From contig CAZGXM010000006.1 of assembly GCA_964529795.1 (NCBI GenBank), forward strand, positions 7,048-71,047: DNA of 64,000 nt, in the 5' to 3' direction. The position numbers and the translations under genes are program-made. Positions 8,234 to 15,828 of this stretch are shown here, piece after piece; positions within the stretch are counted from its first letter, which is position 1; each line of letters starts with the position of its first letter. Source of the stretch: CAZGXM01 sp964529795. Lineage in GTDB: Bacteria; Bacillota; JADQBR01. The notes beneath the pieces are model-generated. The model saw only the letters and a program-made list of their open reading frames with translations. It searched no databases and was not told where the DNA came from.

Positions 8234-9264
8234 CTTATCTCCTCCAACCTGCTTGAAAGATACTCGTTCATTTTACTGTAGGCGGCTTTAAACTCCTCAT
8301 CCGCCCTTTTCGCGGTATAACCTGCGTTCTGGAACGGCTCAGGTTCTTCAGCATCTATAAAATACCGGGAAGGGAGGCATAGAATGTAACCCCTCAGACC
8401 ATTTCCCTCCTGGTGCACCCTGAGAAAATAAGGTTTTGTGCGACGCTCCAGGAGAGAAACCTGCCTTTTATTTACAATCATCGGTGCCCCAATAAATGAG
8501 CGGAGGGGATACTGCCCCTTATTTTCCAGGGAAAGGCGGGCTTCACGATAGGCCCTGCCCAATTCTGCCAGGCAGGCATGCCACGAACCATACGTTTCTC
8601 TGGTTCTAAAAAGCCTGGCCTCCCGGGAAAAAGCAGTAAATTCAGGAAATTCCGCACCGTCCCCGGCCGCCCTCTTGAACTCATCTGCTGCCATAGTTTG
8701 CGTCAGTCCCTCCAGCAGCGGGTGCCCGGATGCACTTACCACGGCGACACTGCCGAATCCGTTTCGAGATTTTGCCCCCAGTCCGCCGAAGAATGCCCAG
8801 TTCCTGAGCGCTTCGCACAATTCTCCGATAAACACTTCCCTATCGGTTTTAAATCGTAAAATGAGGTCAAACTCAGAGCCGGGTTTGATATATTCTCTGC
8901 CGTACGTTCTGCCCCCTTGCACCTTTTTAATCCCATAGGCAAGATATTCAAGAATATTCAGTTTACGTCCTCTCACTGTATATTGTGTATCGCTGTTACT
9001 GGGTAGTAAATTTTGGCTGATACTTCTGCCGGAAAAATTCGACCGAACCTGAAGGGTAAAAACACTGGCCTTTCCCTTCCCGCTGCTATGTCCAAAAATT
9101 TCTGCTTCCTTGATTTTCATTTCCGGGTCGCCCGAATGCGCGGCACGCCACCAGAACCGCAGCATCCCCTTTAATGACGGCGGACGCAGTTCGGCGGTTT
9201 TGCCGTCTGCTCCACCGAGAAAAGCAGGCGTCAGAAACTTTAACCTCAACCGCAATTCCTTCAA
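8230..9264 (-). CDS. cmr1: Type III-B RAMP protein Cmr1
   Basis: Cmr1 caps the target-3' end of the Cmr complex. The preferred start is TTG at 9264 behind a run of seven G residues; this yields MKELRLRLKFLTPAFLGGAD, a typical Cmr1 opening, and 344 residues. SLKGMLRFWWRAAHSGD is the family RAMP motif and GGLGAKSRNGFGSV the glycine-rich loop. A frame with further upstream starts reaches 9303. The gene overlaps cas10 by 4 nt. About 100 nt separate it from csx15; that spacer contains a second strong AGGAGGTGATT sequence near 9330 with no good downstream start. Confidence 0.9.
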   Translation of the reverse strand: MKELRLRLKFLTPAFLGGADGKTAELRPPSLKGMLRFWWRAAHSGDPEMKIKEAEIFGHSSGKGKASVFTLQVRSNFSGRSISQNLLPSNSDTQYTVRGRKLNILEYLAYGIKKVQGGRTYGREYIKPGSEFDLILRFKTDREVFIGELCEALRNWAFFGGLGAKSRNGFGSVAVVSASGHPLLEGLTQTMAADEFKRAAGDGAEFPEFTAFSREARLFRTRETYGSWHACLAELGRAYREARLSLENKGQYPLRSFIGAPMIVNKRQVSLLERRTKPYFLRVHQEGNGLRGYILCLPSRYFIDAEEPEPFQNAGYTAKRADEEFKAAYSKMNEYLSSRLEEIR

Positions 9265-9365
9265 TAAAATCCCCCCCTTTTGAATCTCACAAACAGGCAT
9301 CAACGATAGCCAACATCAGGTTTGCAATCACCTCCTTTCTAATAATTAATGAAATAAATACTAAT

Positions 9366-9746
9366 TCAACGAATCTCTCTGGCCCTCTCGCGGATAAATT
9401 GGAGGTTTAAAATTTCCACTACTTTAAAACGGGTTGCAATTCCTTTGGTCTCCGGCACCAGGCGCAAAACCGGCGGAAAGTGGCCGATGCGCCCATGAAG
9501 CATAGCCAGAACCACAGCAGCGCTGTAGTTCAAAGACGGGAGATTGATTATTATCGGTTCGGTTTGCCATTCCCGGAAACCTAGACCTAAATTGTCCAGG
9601 CGGCAGGCAATCTGAGGTTCCAGGGGGCTTTGCCGGTCAATATGGCTGGGTACTTCAATTACCTCTGAAACCGCAGCCCCTGCCAGCTTCTCAATTTCCA
9701 TTAAATTTTCCTCCGTTAACGGATGAGAAAAATTAATTACCTTCAC
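9366..9746 (-). CDS. csx15: CRISPR-associated protein Csx15
   Basis: The 126-residue protein matches Csx15 along its whole length: KVINFSHPLTEENL at the start, then LDNLGLGFREWQTEP, then IINLPSLNYSAAVVLAMLHGR and HFPPVLRLVPE. Csx15 is a small Rossmann-like protein found only beside type III CRISPR systems. It has been proposed to bind or degrade cyclic oligoadenylates and so to damp the alarm signal; the exact activity of this copy is unknown. It starts with GTG inside the end of the CARF-LuxR gene (14-nt overlap), so the two are translationally coupled. Confidence 0.85.
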   Translation of the reverse strand: MKVINFSHPLTEENLMEIEKLAGAAVSEVIEVPSHIDRQSPLEPQIACRLDNLGLGFREWQTEPIIINLPSLNYSAAVVLAMLHGRIGHFPPVLRLVPETKGIATRFKVVEILNLQFIRERAREIR

Positions 9747-10644
9747 GTTTCTTCACTCCCTCCACCAAAGCAAAATATGGAGCAAATTCAGCTATCAGTT
9801 TATGGCGGTCAACATTGCCGTCCGGATAGCCCAACCAGTCTCTCAGTTTCTCATAAACCCCCCGAAGTTGGTTGGCCACCGTTTGTTCCCGCTTAAAAAG
9901 GGCAACAGCAATGGCAGCGTTATCCATTCCCCGACAGGCCAGGCAGACCACTTCCCTTTCGGCACGGGTCAACCATCGTTCAAGAAACTCCCGCTGTCGC
10001 TTTATTCGGGCAGCACGGTCAAGCTTTTCATACCAGGCCAGCACTTCATCAGGGTCACTCATCTCAGCTACTGTGTGCATCAGTATTCCGGCTTCGCTCC
10101 AACGCAATACGGGCACGGGCACAAGCCAAACCTTTTCCTCAGGAGGAATGTGCAGCCGTCGGTCGGCACCGGGCTGCCATCCTTCTGTGACCAAATGCCA
10201 CACCCGATCTTCCGGACCAAACAAAAGCTGGGCAACAACCATAGCCATTATCCCCATGACCTTACGGCCACCGGATATGCAGAGGTTTACGATGCGGCTT
10301 TCCCTACGAACACGGCGGATTTCTCCGTACAGGGTACGCAAAAGCGCCTGCAGGTCCTTTTCTGTGCAAAAATCCTTCACCGGCCCATCTGAAGAAATAA
10401 CGGGAAACCTCCGCAGTCGAACGCCCGGGTAAATCATTCTCGCGAACTCGCCCTCAACAGTTTTCAAGGATTCCCGTACTTTAGGACTTTCTGTGTAAAT
10501 TACAGAAACTTCACTGATTTTTTCCCCGCGGGATAATAAATTGTCCAGTGCAATGGTCACAACCTGTGGCTCAACTCCCAGCGTGACGACCAGTACGCCT
10601 GAACTTCGAAGGTAATTTTCAGATTGGGCTGAAAAAGGACCCAT
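9733..10644 (-). CDS. CARF (NE0113-type) protein fused to a LuxR-type HTH
   Basis: Residues about 13-180 form a CARF domain of the NE0113 group: VLVVTLGVEPQVVTIALDNL, then SVIYTESPKVRESL, then the ligand loop NLCISGGRKVMG at about 120-131. Residues about 224-272 are a LuxR/GerE-type helix-turn-helix: LTRAEREVVCLACRGMDNAA followed by a TVANQLRGVYEKL recognition helix. The fusion suggests a transcription factor whose DNA binding responds to cyclic oligoadenylate made by Cas10. It is the first gene of the Cmr operon, behind GGGGGAAGTG, and could control its own operon. Whether the CARF domain also cleaves its ligand, as some relatives do, cannot be read from sequence alone. Confidence 0.82.
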   Translation of the reverse strand: MGPFSAQSENYLRSSGVLVVTLGVEPQVVTIALDNLLSRGEKISEVSVIYTESPKVRESLKTVEGEFARMIYPGVRLRRFPVISSDGPVKDFCTEKDLQALLRTLYGEIRRVRRESRIVNLCISGGRKVMGIMAMVVAQLLFGPEDRVWHLVTEGWQPGADRRLHIPPEEKVWLVPVPVLRWSEAGILMHTVAEMSDPDEVLAWYEKLDRAARIKRQREFLERWLTRAEREVVCLACRGMDNAAIAVALFKREQTVANQLRGVYEKLRDWLGYPDGNVDRHKLIAEFAPYFALVEGVKKREGN

Positions 10645-10704
10645 GTAATCACTTCCCCCACTATAAAGATAAAATTAAATCAAAGGAAATAATAGAATTG
10701 TATA

Positions 10705-10721
10705 TACTAATATTAATAGTA
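10705..10721. promoter_or_regulatory. Dyad upstream of the CARF-LuxR/Cmr operon, candidate operator
   Basis: A 17-bp inverted repeat, TACTAATATTAATAGTA, has a single mismatched pair around its central base. It lies about 60-77 nt upstream of the CARF-LuxR start, in the 92-nt AT-rich gap where the operon promoter must be. AT-rich DNA makes chance palindromes common, so the regulatory role is only a suggestion. Confidence 0.3.
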
Positions 10722-10736
10722 ATCTTTTACCATTAT

Positions 10737-11033
10737 TTATTTATCAAAAATTATTTGACACCTTTCTGTATAATCGTGCCATTTCCGCACAATCACACAA
10801 TCATTTAGAGGTTTATAATAGTTAATATCTTCCAGCAAATGCCAGTCGCCACTCCAGGCGAAACAGCTTTCCGATAGTCCCAGGAATTTGATTATTTTCC
10901 TACCACTATCGTCAAAATTTCGTTTTTTCCTGACTATTTTGTCATTAGATAAATATGTTGCAATTCTGACTCTATCCATGATTTTAAGAATTGATGAAAA
11001 GGTAGGTTTTTTCTGCATCTCACAGCTGTACAT
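10737..11033 (-). CDS. Hypothetical protein upstream of the CRISPR operon
   Basis: A 98-residue frame rich in charged and aromatic residues (KWHDYTERCQIIFDK at the end), with no family I recognise. The base composition is more AT-rich than the neighbours. The longest form starts at 11033 without a clear ribosome binding site; an internal ATG at 11018 (MQKKPTFSS) follows GTGAG. It ends 92 nt before the CARF-LuxR gene and points the same way, so it could be a first gene of that operon or simply a chance frame in imported DNA. Confidence 0.35.
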   Translation of the reverse strand: MYSCEMQKKPTFSSILKIMDRVRIATYLSNDKIVRKKRNFDDSGRKIIKFLGLSESCFAWSGDWHLLEDINYYKPLNDCVIVRKWHDYTERCQIIFDK

Positions 11034-11254
11034 ATAGCCAACTGCTACCTGAATACTTCATATTTGGATAATATTCTTTTTATTACCATAAAAAACCTGC
11101 TTTTTACAGAAATATTTCAACAAACTGTAAGTTTGCCTCAAATAAACTCTTATCACGAATAGCCTTGCAAACAAATCCGCCCCGTGCCTGGCAGAAAGGT
11201 CATCGGGTCCGGAAATGATGCTGCTCCAAGTTGCCAAATTAAACGAATGTCAAA

Positions 11255-11290
11255 TAAAAAAAGTTTCCTCCGGTACCACTACCGGGGAAA
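11255..11290 (-). terminator. Rho-independent terminator downstream of engD
   Basis: On the minus strand a stem GTTTCCCCGGTA / TACCGGAGGAAAC with a GTGG loop is followed by seven T residues (the A-run at 11256-11262). It lies 93 nt past the engD stop and should end the minus-strand transcript. Confidence 0.85.
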
Positions 11291-11326
11291 CCTAATCAAT
11301 TTAAGCAAGGACCTTACCGCAAGCAC

Positions 11327-11356
11327 AAGCCCCCGAGGCGGAAACCCCGGGGGCTT
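11327..11356 (-). terminator. GC-rich hairpin between engD and its terminator
   Basis: AAGCCCCCG at 11327-11335 pairs with CGGGGGCTT at 11348-11356 around a 12-nt loop. There is no proper T-tract on either strand, so it is a strong RNA hairpin rather than a classical terminator. It begins 27 nt after the engD stop and may stabilise the mRNA 3' end or assist the terminator at 11255-11290. Confidence 0.45.
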
Positions 11357-11382
11357 TGATATGAAATACATTTCTTAATAAT

Positions 11383-12450
11383 CTAAACATTAAACCTGAA
11401 GCTGATTATATCACCGTCTTGAACAGTGTAATCCTTGTCTTCCAGGCGCAAGAGGTTCTTTGCTTTTACCGCTTCCATGGAGCCTGCTTCATGGAAATCC
11501 TCAAAACTAACTACCTCTGCCCGGATAAAACCCCGGGCAATGTCCGAATGTATCTTGCCGGCAGCCTGCCTGGCAGTCGACCCCCTCTCAATGGGCCAGG
11601 CCCTCACCTCATCTTTACCTACAGTAAGAAAAGAAATTAAACCCAGGGCGTCGTAAATAACATTTGCCAACCGGGAAATACCCGCTGTCTCGATGCCCAG
11701 GTCGGCCATGAATTCCGCTCTCTCCGCGGGCGGAAGCTCGTTGATTTCCATTTCCACCCGGGCACATATCTCCAGTACGGGTAATCCCGTTTCCCCGCAG
11801 TAATTTAATATTTCCTCCCGTTGTTGGTAACCGTTTGCCAGTTGCTCTTCATTTAAATTTACTGCCACAATCAGTGGTTTATCCGTGAAAAAGTGGACAT
11901 GCTGCAACAGCGCCTTTTCCTCCGGTTCCAGAGCAACTGCTGCCACTCGTTGTTCCGCCTCCAGAACCGCCTGCAGCTTTCCCATCACTGTCAACTCCCG
12001 TTCCTGCTCGGGAGTACGCTTTTTCGCAGCACTGATACGTTCAATCCTGGTCTCCACCAACTGCAGGTCTGCCAGCAGTAATTCGGAATTTACCGTATCC
12101 AGGTCCCGCATGGGGTCTATGCCGCCGTGAACATGAAAGATTTGCGGGTCAGGAAATGCCCTCACCACATGGACCAGGGCATCCACTTTGGCCACCTGGG
12201 ACAAAAATTCCCTGCTGTTTCCCGATCCCTGTAACCCGGGAATGTCGATAATTTTTAGTTGAGCATAAGTAGTCTTTTTCGGTTGGTAAAGCTCTTTCAG
12301 CCAGTCAATGCGCTTGTCAGGAATACTGGCGGTTTCTATGTTTGCGCGGTCCGCGTAAGCGCCAATGCTAATGTCAGCGCCGGTAAGCAATTTGAAAAAA
12401 GTGGATTTTCCTACCGCCGGCAGGCCGATCAGCCCGCAAGATAAAGCCAT
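11383..12450 (-). CDS. ychF: Redox-regulated ATPase YchF/EngD
   Basis: A 355-residue Obg-family P-loop protein. Walker A is GLPAVGKSTFF near the N-terminus and DIPGLQGSG is the G3/switch II region, with AVNLNEEQLANG in the G4 position. The C-terminal TGS-like segment contains VSFEDFHEAGS and ends DYTVQDGDIISFRFNV, as in all YchF proteins. YchF binds ATP in preference to GTP and associates with ribosomes. The ATG at 12450 is chosen because AAAGGGTG lies at the right distance; a GTG three codons upstream is the alternative. Confidence 0.9.
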   Translation of the reverse strand: MALSCGLIGLPAVGKSTFFKLLTGADISIGAYADRANIETASIPDKRIDWLKELYQPKKTTYAQLKIIDIPGLQGSGNSREFLSQVAKVDALVHVVRAFPDPQIFHVHGGIDPMRDLDTVNSELLLADLQLVETRIERISAAKKRTPEQERELTVMGKLQAVLEAEQRVAAVALEPEEKALLQHVHFFTDKPLIVAVNLNEEQLANGYQQREEILNYCGETGLPVLEICARVEMEINELPPAERAEFMADLGIETAGISRLANVIYDALGLISFLTVGKDEVRAWPIERGSTARQAAGKIHSDIARGFIRAEVVSFEDFHEAGSMEAVKAKNLLRLEDKDYTVQDGDIISFRFNV

Positions 12451-12583
12451 TGCAGTCACCCTTTCTTAGTCATACGCCAAATATTATATCCCACAGGCAA
12501 CCCGTTAGCAACAATTCCGTTGGACAAAAGAGGCCACTATACGCTAAAATAGTTGTTAGTTTAGTTCAGAAAGGAAGATTCTT

Positions 12584-12943
12584 GTGCCCCTGGCTCAATT
12601 TTTGGTAATACAAGGTCTCTTGTTTGGCCTGTTTATCACCAGTATCTACCTCACCGGCGGCGCTCAAGGGCTGGTTCCCAGTATTATTATGAACTTTTTA
12701 ACTTTCTTCAGCGGCGGGTGGCTAGTCACCATGATGGTAAAAAAACGCCAAAATTTGGTCACCACAGTGCTGGCCGCCACCCTCTCTTTTAACCTGGTTA
12801 CCTACCTGTTAGGCATGGGATTAGGAGCGAAAATGCCGCCAGTGTTACAGGTAACCGGCGACTTTTTTGTGGTAACATTGTTTTCACTGGCAGGTATGTA
12901 CGCGCGGCTGCGTTTGGAAGCCAACAAGCAGGATGGGCAATAA
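12584..12943 (+). CDS. Small integral membrane protein, unknown function
   Basis: One of the few plus-strand genes. The 119-residue product is very hydrophobic, with about four predicted membrane spans (residues ~4-24, ~30-50, ~60-82, ~88-108) and a short charged C-terminus, LRLEANKQDGQ. The start is GTG at 12584 behind AAAGGAAG. It is divergent from ychF and convergent with a broken HAD gene. No family recognised. Confidence 0.65.
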   Translation: MPLAQFLVIQGLLFGLFITSIYLTGGAQGLVPSIIMNFLTFFSGGWLVTMMVKKRQNLVTTVLAATLSFNLVTYLLGMGLGAKMPPVLQVTGDFFVVTLFSLAGMYARLRLEANKQDGQ

Positions 12944-12946
12944 ATG

Positions 12947-13147
12947 CTATCCCTTTTCCTTGTTGGTTAAGTCCGGCCGGTTATCTTTTACCATTACCCC
13001 GGTGGATGCCATCACCTGTTTCATAAATGCACCGGGCTGCATATGCCGGGTGAAGCCCCGGACCAGGGCAAATAGATAAGTCTTTAAAAATATATTCAAA
13101 TCCATATGAGACAGGGTGCGGTCCAAATCAAGCAACAGTGTTTTCAT
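12947..13147 (-). pseudogene. Truncated HAD-family hydrolase
   Basis: From an ATG at 13147, behind GGGAGGGAGAGG, the frame reads MKTLLLDLDRTLSHMDLN, the DxDxT motif I region of a HAD phosphatase, and continues in a family-like way to DNRPDLTNKEKG. It then stops after 66 residues where intact relatives run past 200. The core catalytic motifs II-IV are missing because the next gene follows at once, so this is a 3'-deleted remnant. Confidence 0.65.
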
Positions 13148-13343
13148 ACACCTCTCCCTCCCTACTGTTTGCATGCGGCTGGATCTCTCTTTTACCCGTA
13201 TGGGTAGAGCTATTGCTTTCATAAAGTTGTCAGAATTTCTTCCATCATTGCCAGGCGTCTTTTCTCATCATTCAAAATCTCGTAGGTTAATTCCGATAGT
13301 AAAGACGTCGGTTTTGGAAATTTCCACTTGAATTTCCAAAGCT

Positions 13344-14273
13344 CTATTCTCCCTTGTCCAGGCGCAGTTCCCGGATGATTTCCTGAAAGTATTCGGGTAA
13401 AGGTGCGCTGAATTCCAGATAAATTCCGCTAACGGGATGTTGAAATCCCAGGAGAGCTGCATGTAAAGCCTGCCCCTTCAGGCCAAAAGGATTCCGGCGC
13501 GGCCCGTATTTGGGGTCCCCCACTACCGGGTACCCCAAATAGGCCATATGCACTCTGATTTGGTGGGTACGCCCGGTTTCCAGGCGGGCCTCTGTGAGAG
13601 TAAAATGGCGGAATCTTTCAATCACCCGGTAATGGGTAACCGCCATCTTCCCCTTGGCCACCACCGCCATGCGTTTTCTGTTTCCCGCATCCCGACCGAT
13701 AGCTGCTTTCACAATACCCCGGGGTTCGGGCATGCTGCCATGGAGCAGCGCCTGGTAAGCCCTGGTTACCGTGTGCGCTTTGATCTGTGCTGCCAGCCCG
13801 CAGTGGGCGGTATCGTTTTTAGCAACCACCAGCAGCCCCGATGTATCCTTATCAACACGGTGTACTATCCCGGGTCGCAACACTCCGTTAATACCGGAAA
13901 GGTCACGACAGTGATAAAGCAAGGCATTGACCAAAGTACCGCTGTAGTTTCCCGCCGCCGGATGGACCACCATCCCCTGGGGCTTGTTAACCACCAGCAG
14001 GTGCTCGTCCTCATAGACTATATCTAAGGGAATATTTTCCGGTTTTACAGTCAGTACTACTGGTGGTGGAATAATTATCCTTACCAGTTCGCCGGAGCAC
14101 AGGCGGTAATTGGCTTTGGCGCTTTCACCGTCTACGGTAACGCACCCGTCCTTAATCAAGCCCTGAATACGACTGCGGGAAAGGGACTGAAGCTTCCGGC
14201 TCAAAAACACATCCAACCTTTCCCTTCCATCATGCTCTTGAACTGTAAAGTGATTAACCTGTTTATCGGCCAC
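13344..14273 (-). CDS. rluD: 23S rRNA pseudouridine synthase RluD family
   Basis: Large-subunit rRNA pseudouridine synthase. An N-terminal S4 domain (RLDVFLSRKLQSLSRSRIQ) is followed by the catalytic domain with the family motif GIVHRVDKDTSGLLVVAKN, whose HRVDKDTSG carries the catalytic Asp, and ARLETGRTHQIRVHMAYLG later. The GTG at 14273, just after the lspA stop and behind GGAAAGGAAG, gives 309 residues; the open frame extends further upstream only because it runs through lspA. The lspA-rluD pair is a common operon in Firmicutes. Confidence 0.92.
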   Translation of the reverse strand: MADKQVNHFTVQEHDGRERLDVFLSRKLQSLSRSRIQGLIKDGCVTVDGESAKANYRLCSGELVRIIIPPPVVLTVKPENIPLDIVYEDEHLLVVNKPQGMVVHPAAGNYSGTLVNALLYHCRDLSGINGVLRPGIVHRVDKDTSGLLVVAKNDTAHCGLAAQIKAHTVTRAYQALLHGSMPEPRGIVKAAIGRDAGNRKRMAVVAKGKMAVTHYRVIERFRHFTLTEARLETGRTHQIRVHMAYLGYPVVGDPKYGPRRNPFGLKGQALHAALLGFQHPVSGIYLEFSAPLPEYFQEIIRELRLDKGE

Positions 14274-14274
14274 A

Positions 14275-14724
14275 TCAGACTTCCTTTCCCTCTTCAGAAT
14301 GCCGTAAAAGCTCAAAAGCCAGTAAAAAAACCCCCAGCACAATTGCCACATCGGCAAAGTTAAAAACCGGCCAAACCCTGAAATCCAGAAAATCCACCAC
14401 CAGGCCGCTGTGAATCCGGTCAATGAGGTTTCCCAGCGCGCCTCCCAGTTGCAGGCCCAACCCGAAACGCAGCAGCCTTTTCCGGGGCGAGACCTTCCGG
14501 TAAATCACCAGAATAACCACGGTCACCAGAATGGTTATGACAATAAAAAATGAAGTCCGGTAAGCCAGCAACCCGAATGCCGCCCCGGGGTTTTTCACAT
14601 ATGTAAGATGAAAAATATTCAAGAGTATGGGTATTGACTGTCCCTGTTCAAAATAGCTGCTGACAAAATACTTTGTCCCCTGGTCCAGGGCTAAAATTGC
14701 CGCCACAGTTAATAACAGTTGCAT
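14275..14724 (-). CDS. lspA: Lipoprotein signal peptidase (signal peptidase II)
   Basis: Membrane aspartyl protease that removes the signal peptide of prolipoproteins. The 149-residue product has four hydrophobic segments. The two conserved catalytic regions are present: LGNLIDRIHSGLVVDFLDF and FNFADVAIVLG, each with one catalytic Asp. KNPGAAFGLL is a third family motif. The start is ATG at 14724 behind GGAGG; a longer frame to 14766 lacks a binding site. It precedes rluD with 1 nt between stop and start. Confidence 0.95.
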   Translation of the reverse strand: MQLLLTVAAILALDQGTKYFVSSYFEQGQSIPILLNIFHLTYVKNPGAAFGLLAYRTSFFIVITILVTVVILVIYRKVSPRKRLLRFGLGLQLGGALGNLIDRIHSGLVVDFLDFRVWPVFNFADVAIVLGVFLLAFELLRHSEEGKEV

Positions 14725-14906
14725 TTTATCCTCCAATACGGGAAAGAATATTATAAATGACACCATTTAAAAAAACTGATTTGTTTTAAACGCCGCAACG
14801 ACAAAAACTGTTACGGCGATACAAATACCTATACTATCATACCATTAAGTTCTGCCCAAGTAAATTATTACAAAACCAACCCATTTCAAGATAGGGAGGC
14901 ATACCA

Positions 14907-15107
14907 ATGGAACTTGTAAGCTGTGAAGCCTATAATTGTACCCACAATGATGACGGTGTCTGCAGCCTGGACGAAATTACCATCACCCTGCGGGGCATAG
15001 ACACGGACTGCGGTGACTTTGACCGCAAGTTGGAAGAAGACGAGACCACCATCGTCTTTTCCTACGGCAAACCTGACGACACCTTTGATACCCTGCCCAT
15101 TGACTAG
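14907..15107 (+). CDS. DUF1540 domain protein
   Basis: A 66-residue protein with the cysteine pattern of DUF1540: CEAYNCTHNDDGVCSLDEI at the start and a fourth Cys in DTDCGDF. The four cysteines suggest a small metal-binding fold. It is common and often repeated in clostridia and its function is unknown. The ATG follows AGGGAGG. The 3' end overlaps the end of yteA by 4 nt, tail to tail. Confidence 0.8.
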   Translation: MELVSCEAYNCTHNDDGVCSLDEITITLRGIDTDCGDFDRKLEEDETTIVFSYGKPDDTFDTLPID

Positions 15108-15814
15108 AGTTTCCTGTCCCACCCCTCGTCCCCGCGCACCACTTCTTCGGGGGAAGCTTCGTCATCCTTGCCGTAAACATCTTCATAAGCCATACCATCC
15201 GCACCGCGGAAGTAGGGAATACCTTCCACCGGTTCCACTTCCCCGGTGTTTTCCGCATCCTCACCGGTACCGCCGTAATAAGCGCCGGCCTCGGTCTGTT
15301 CCGCGTGCTCGGCATATTGGGCGGCATCCTGCCAGGCGTCCTCGCCGTCATACTCGATTTGATCCGCCTCACCCAATACAGTGCCGGGTTCACCGCCGTA
15401 CGGCATAGCCACCACTTCCTCTTCCACCGGGCGCACGTTGGGATTACCGCGGCCTTCAAATTCCCGGCGGCATTCAATACACATATTTGTCTCCGCTTCC
15501 ACGGCCAGACGTTCCTCCCCTATTTCTTGTCCGCAGCGGTCGCAGAGACCGTAATTCCCCTCGGTAATTTTCTCCAGGGCCCTGTCAATTTTTGACAGGC
15601 GGACCAGGGCCATATCCCTCAAGGCAAAGTCCTTGCTGCGTTCAAAAACCTCACTGCCAATATCCGCAGGATGGTTGTCATAGCTGGAAAGCTCGCTGAT
15701 GGAATCCTGGAGGGAATTGGCCAAACCGCCCTCTTCAATATTATTTAGCTGTTCTTTTGCCTCTGCTTTTGCTTTTAGCAGCCTGCTCTTGTAAAACTGT
15801 ATATCTCTCAGCAT
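15104..15814 (-). CDS. yteA: TraR/DksA-family zinc finger protein, YteA type
   Basis: A 236-residue protein with an N-terminal coiled coil and the C4 zinc finger CDRCGQEIGEERL ... CIECRREFEG at about residues 94-122. This fits the YteA group of sporulating Firmicutes, related to DksA. The last ~100 residues are a very acidic, Tyr/Gly-rich tail containing ADGMAYEDVYGKDDEASPEE. RNA polymerase contact is known for DksA but not shown for this group. Confidence 0.8.
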   Translation of the reverse strand: MLRDIQFYKSRLLKAKAEAKEQLNNIEEGGLANSLQDSISELSSYDNHPADIGSEVFERSKDFALRDMALVRLSKIDRALEKITEGNYGLCDRCGQEIGEERLAVEAETNMCIECRREFEGRGNPNVRPVEEEVVAMPYGGEPGTVLGEADQIEYDGEDAWQDAAQYAEHAEQTEAGAYYGGTGEDAENTGEVEPVEGIPYFRGADGMAYEDVYGKDDEASPEEVVRGDEGWDRKL

Positions 15815-15828
15815 GGAAAATTTCCTCC

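Noticed and set aside
9304..9365. Strong AGGAGGTGATT upstream of cmr1 as the start signal of another gene
   Set aside because: Only 3- to 9-codon frames follow it at useful distances; cmr1 has its own site nearer its start.
1..11383. Search for a CRISPR repeat array
   Set aside because: No regularly spaced direct repeats were seen in any gap of the Cas locus; an array, if present, is outside the window.
15000..15600. Long frames opposite yteA
   Set aside because: They mirror the acidic repetitive tail of yteA and have Arg/Pro/His-rich shadow composition.
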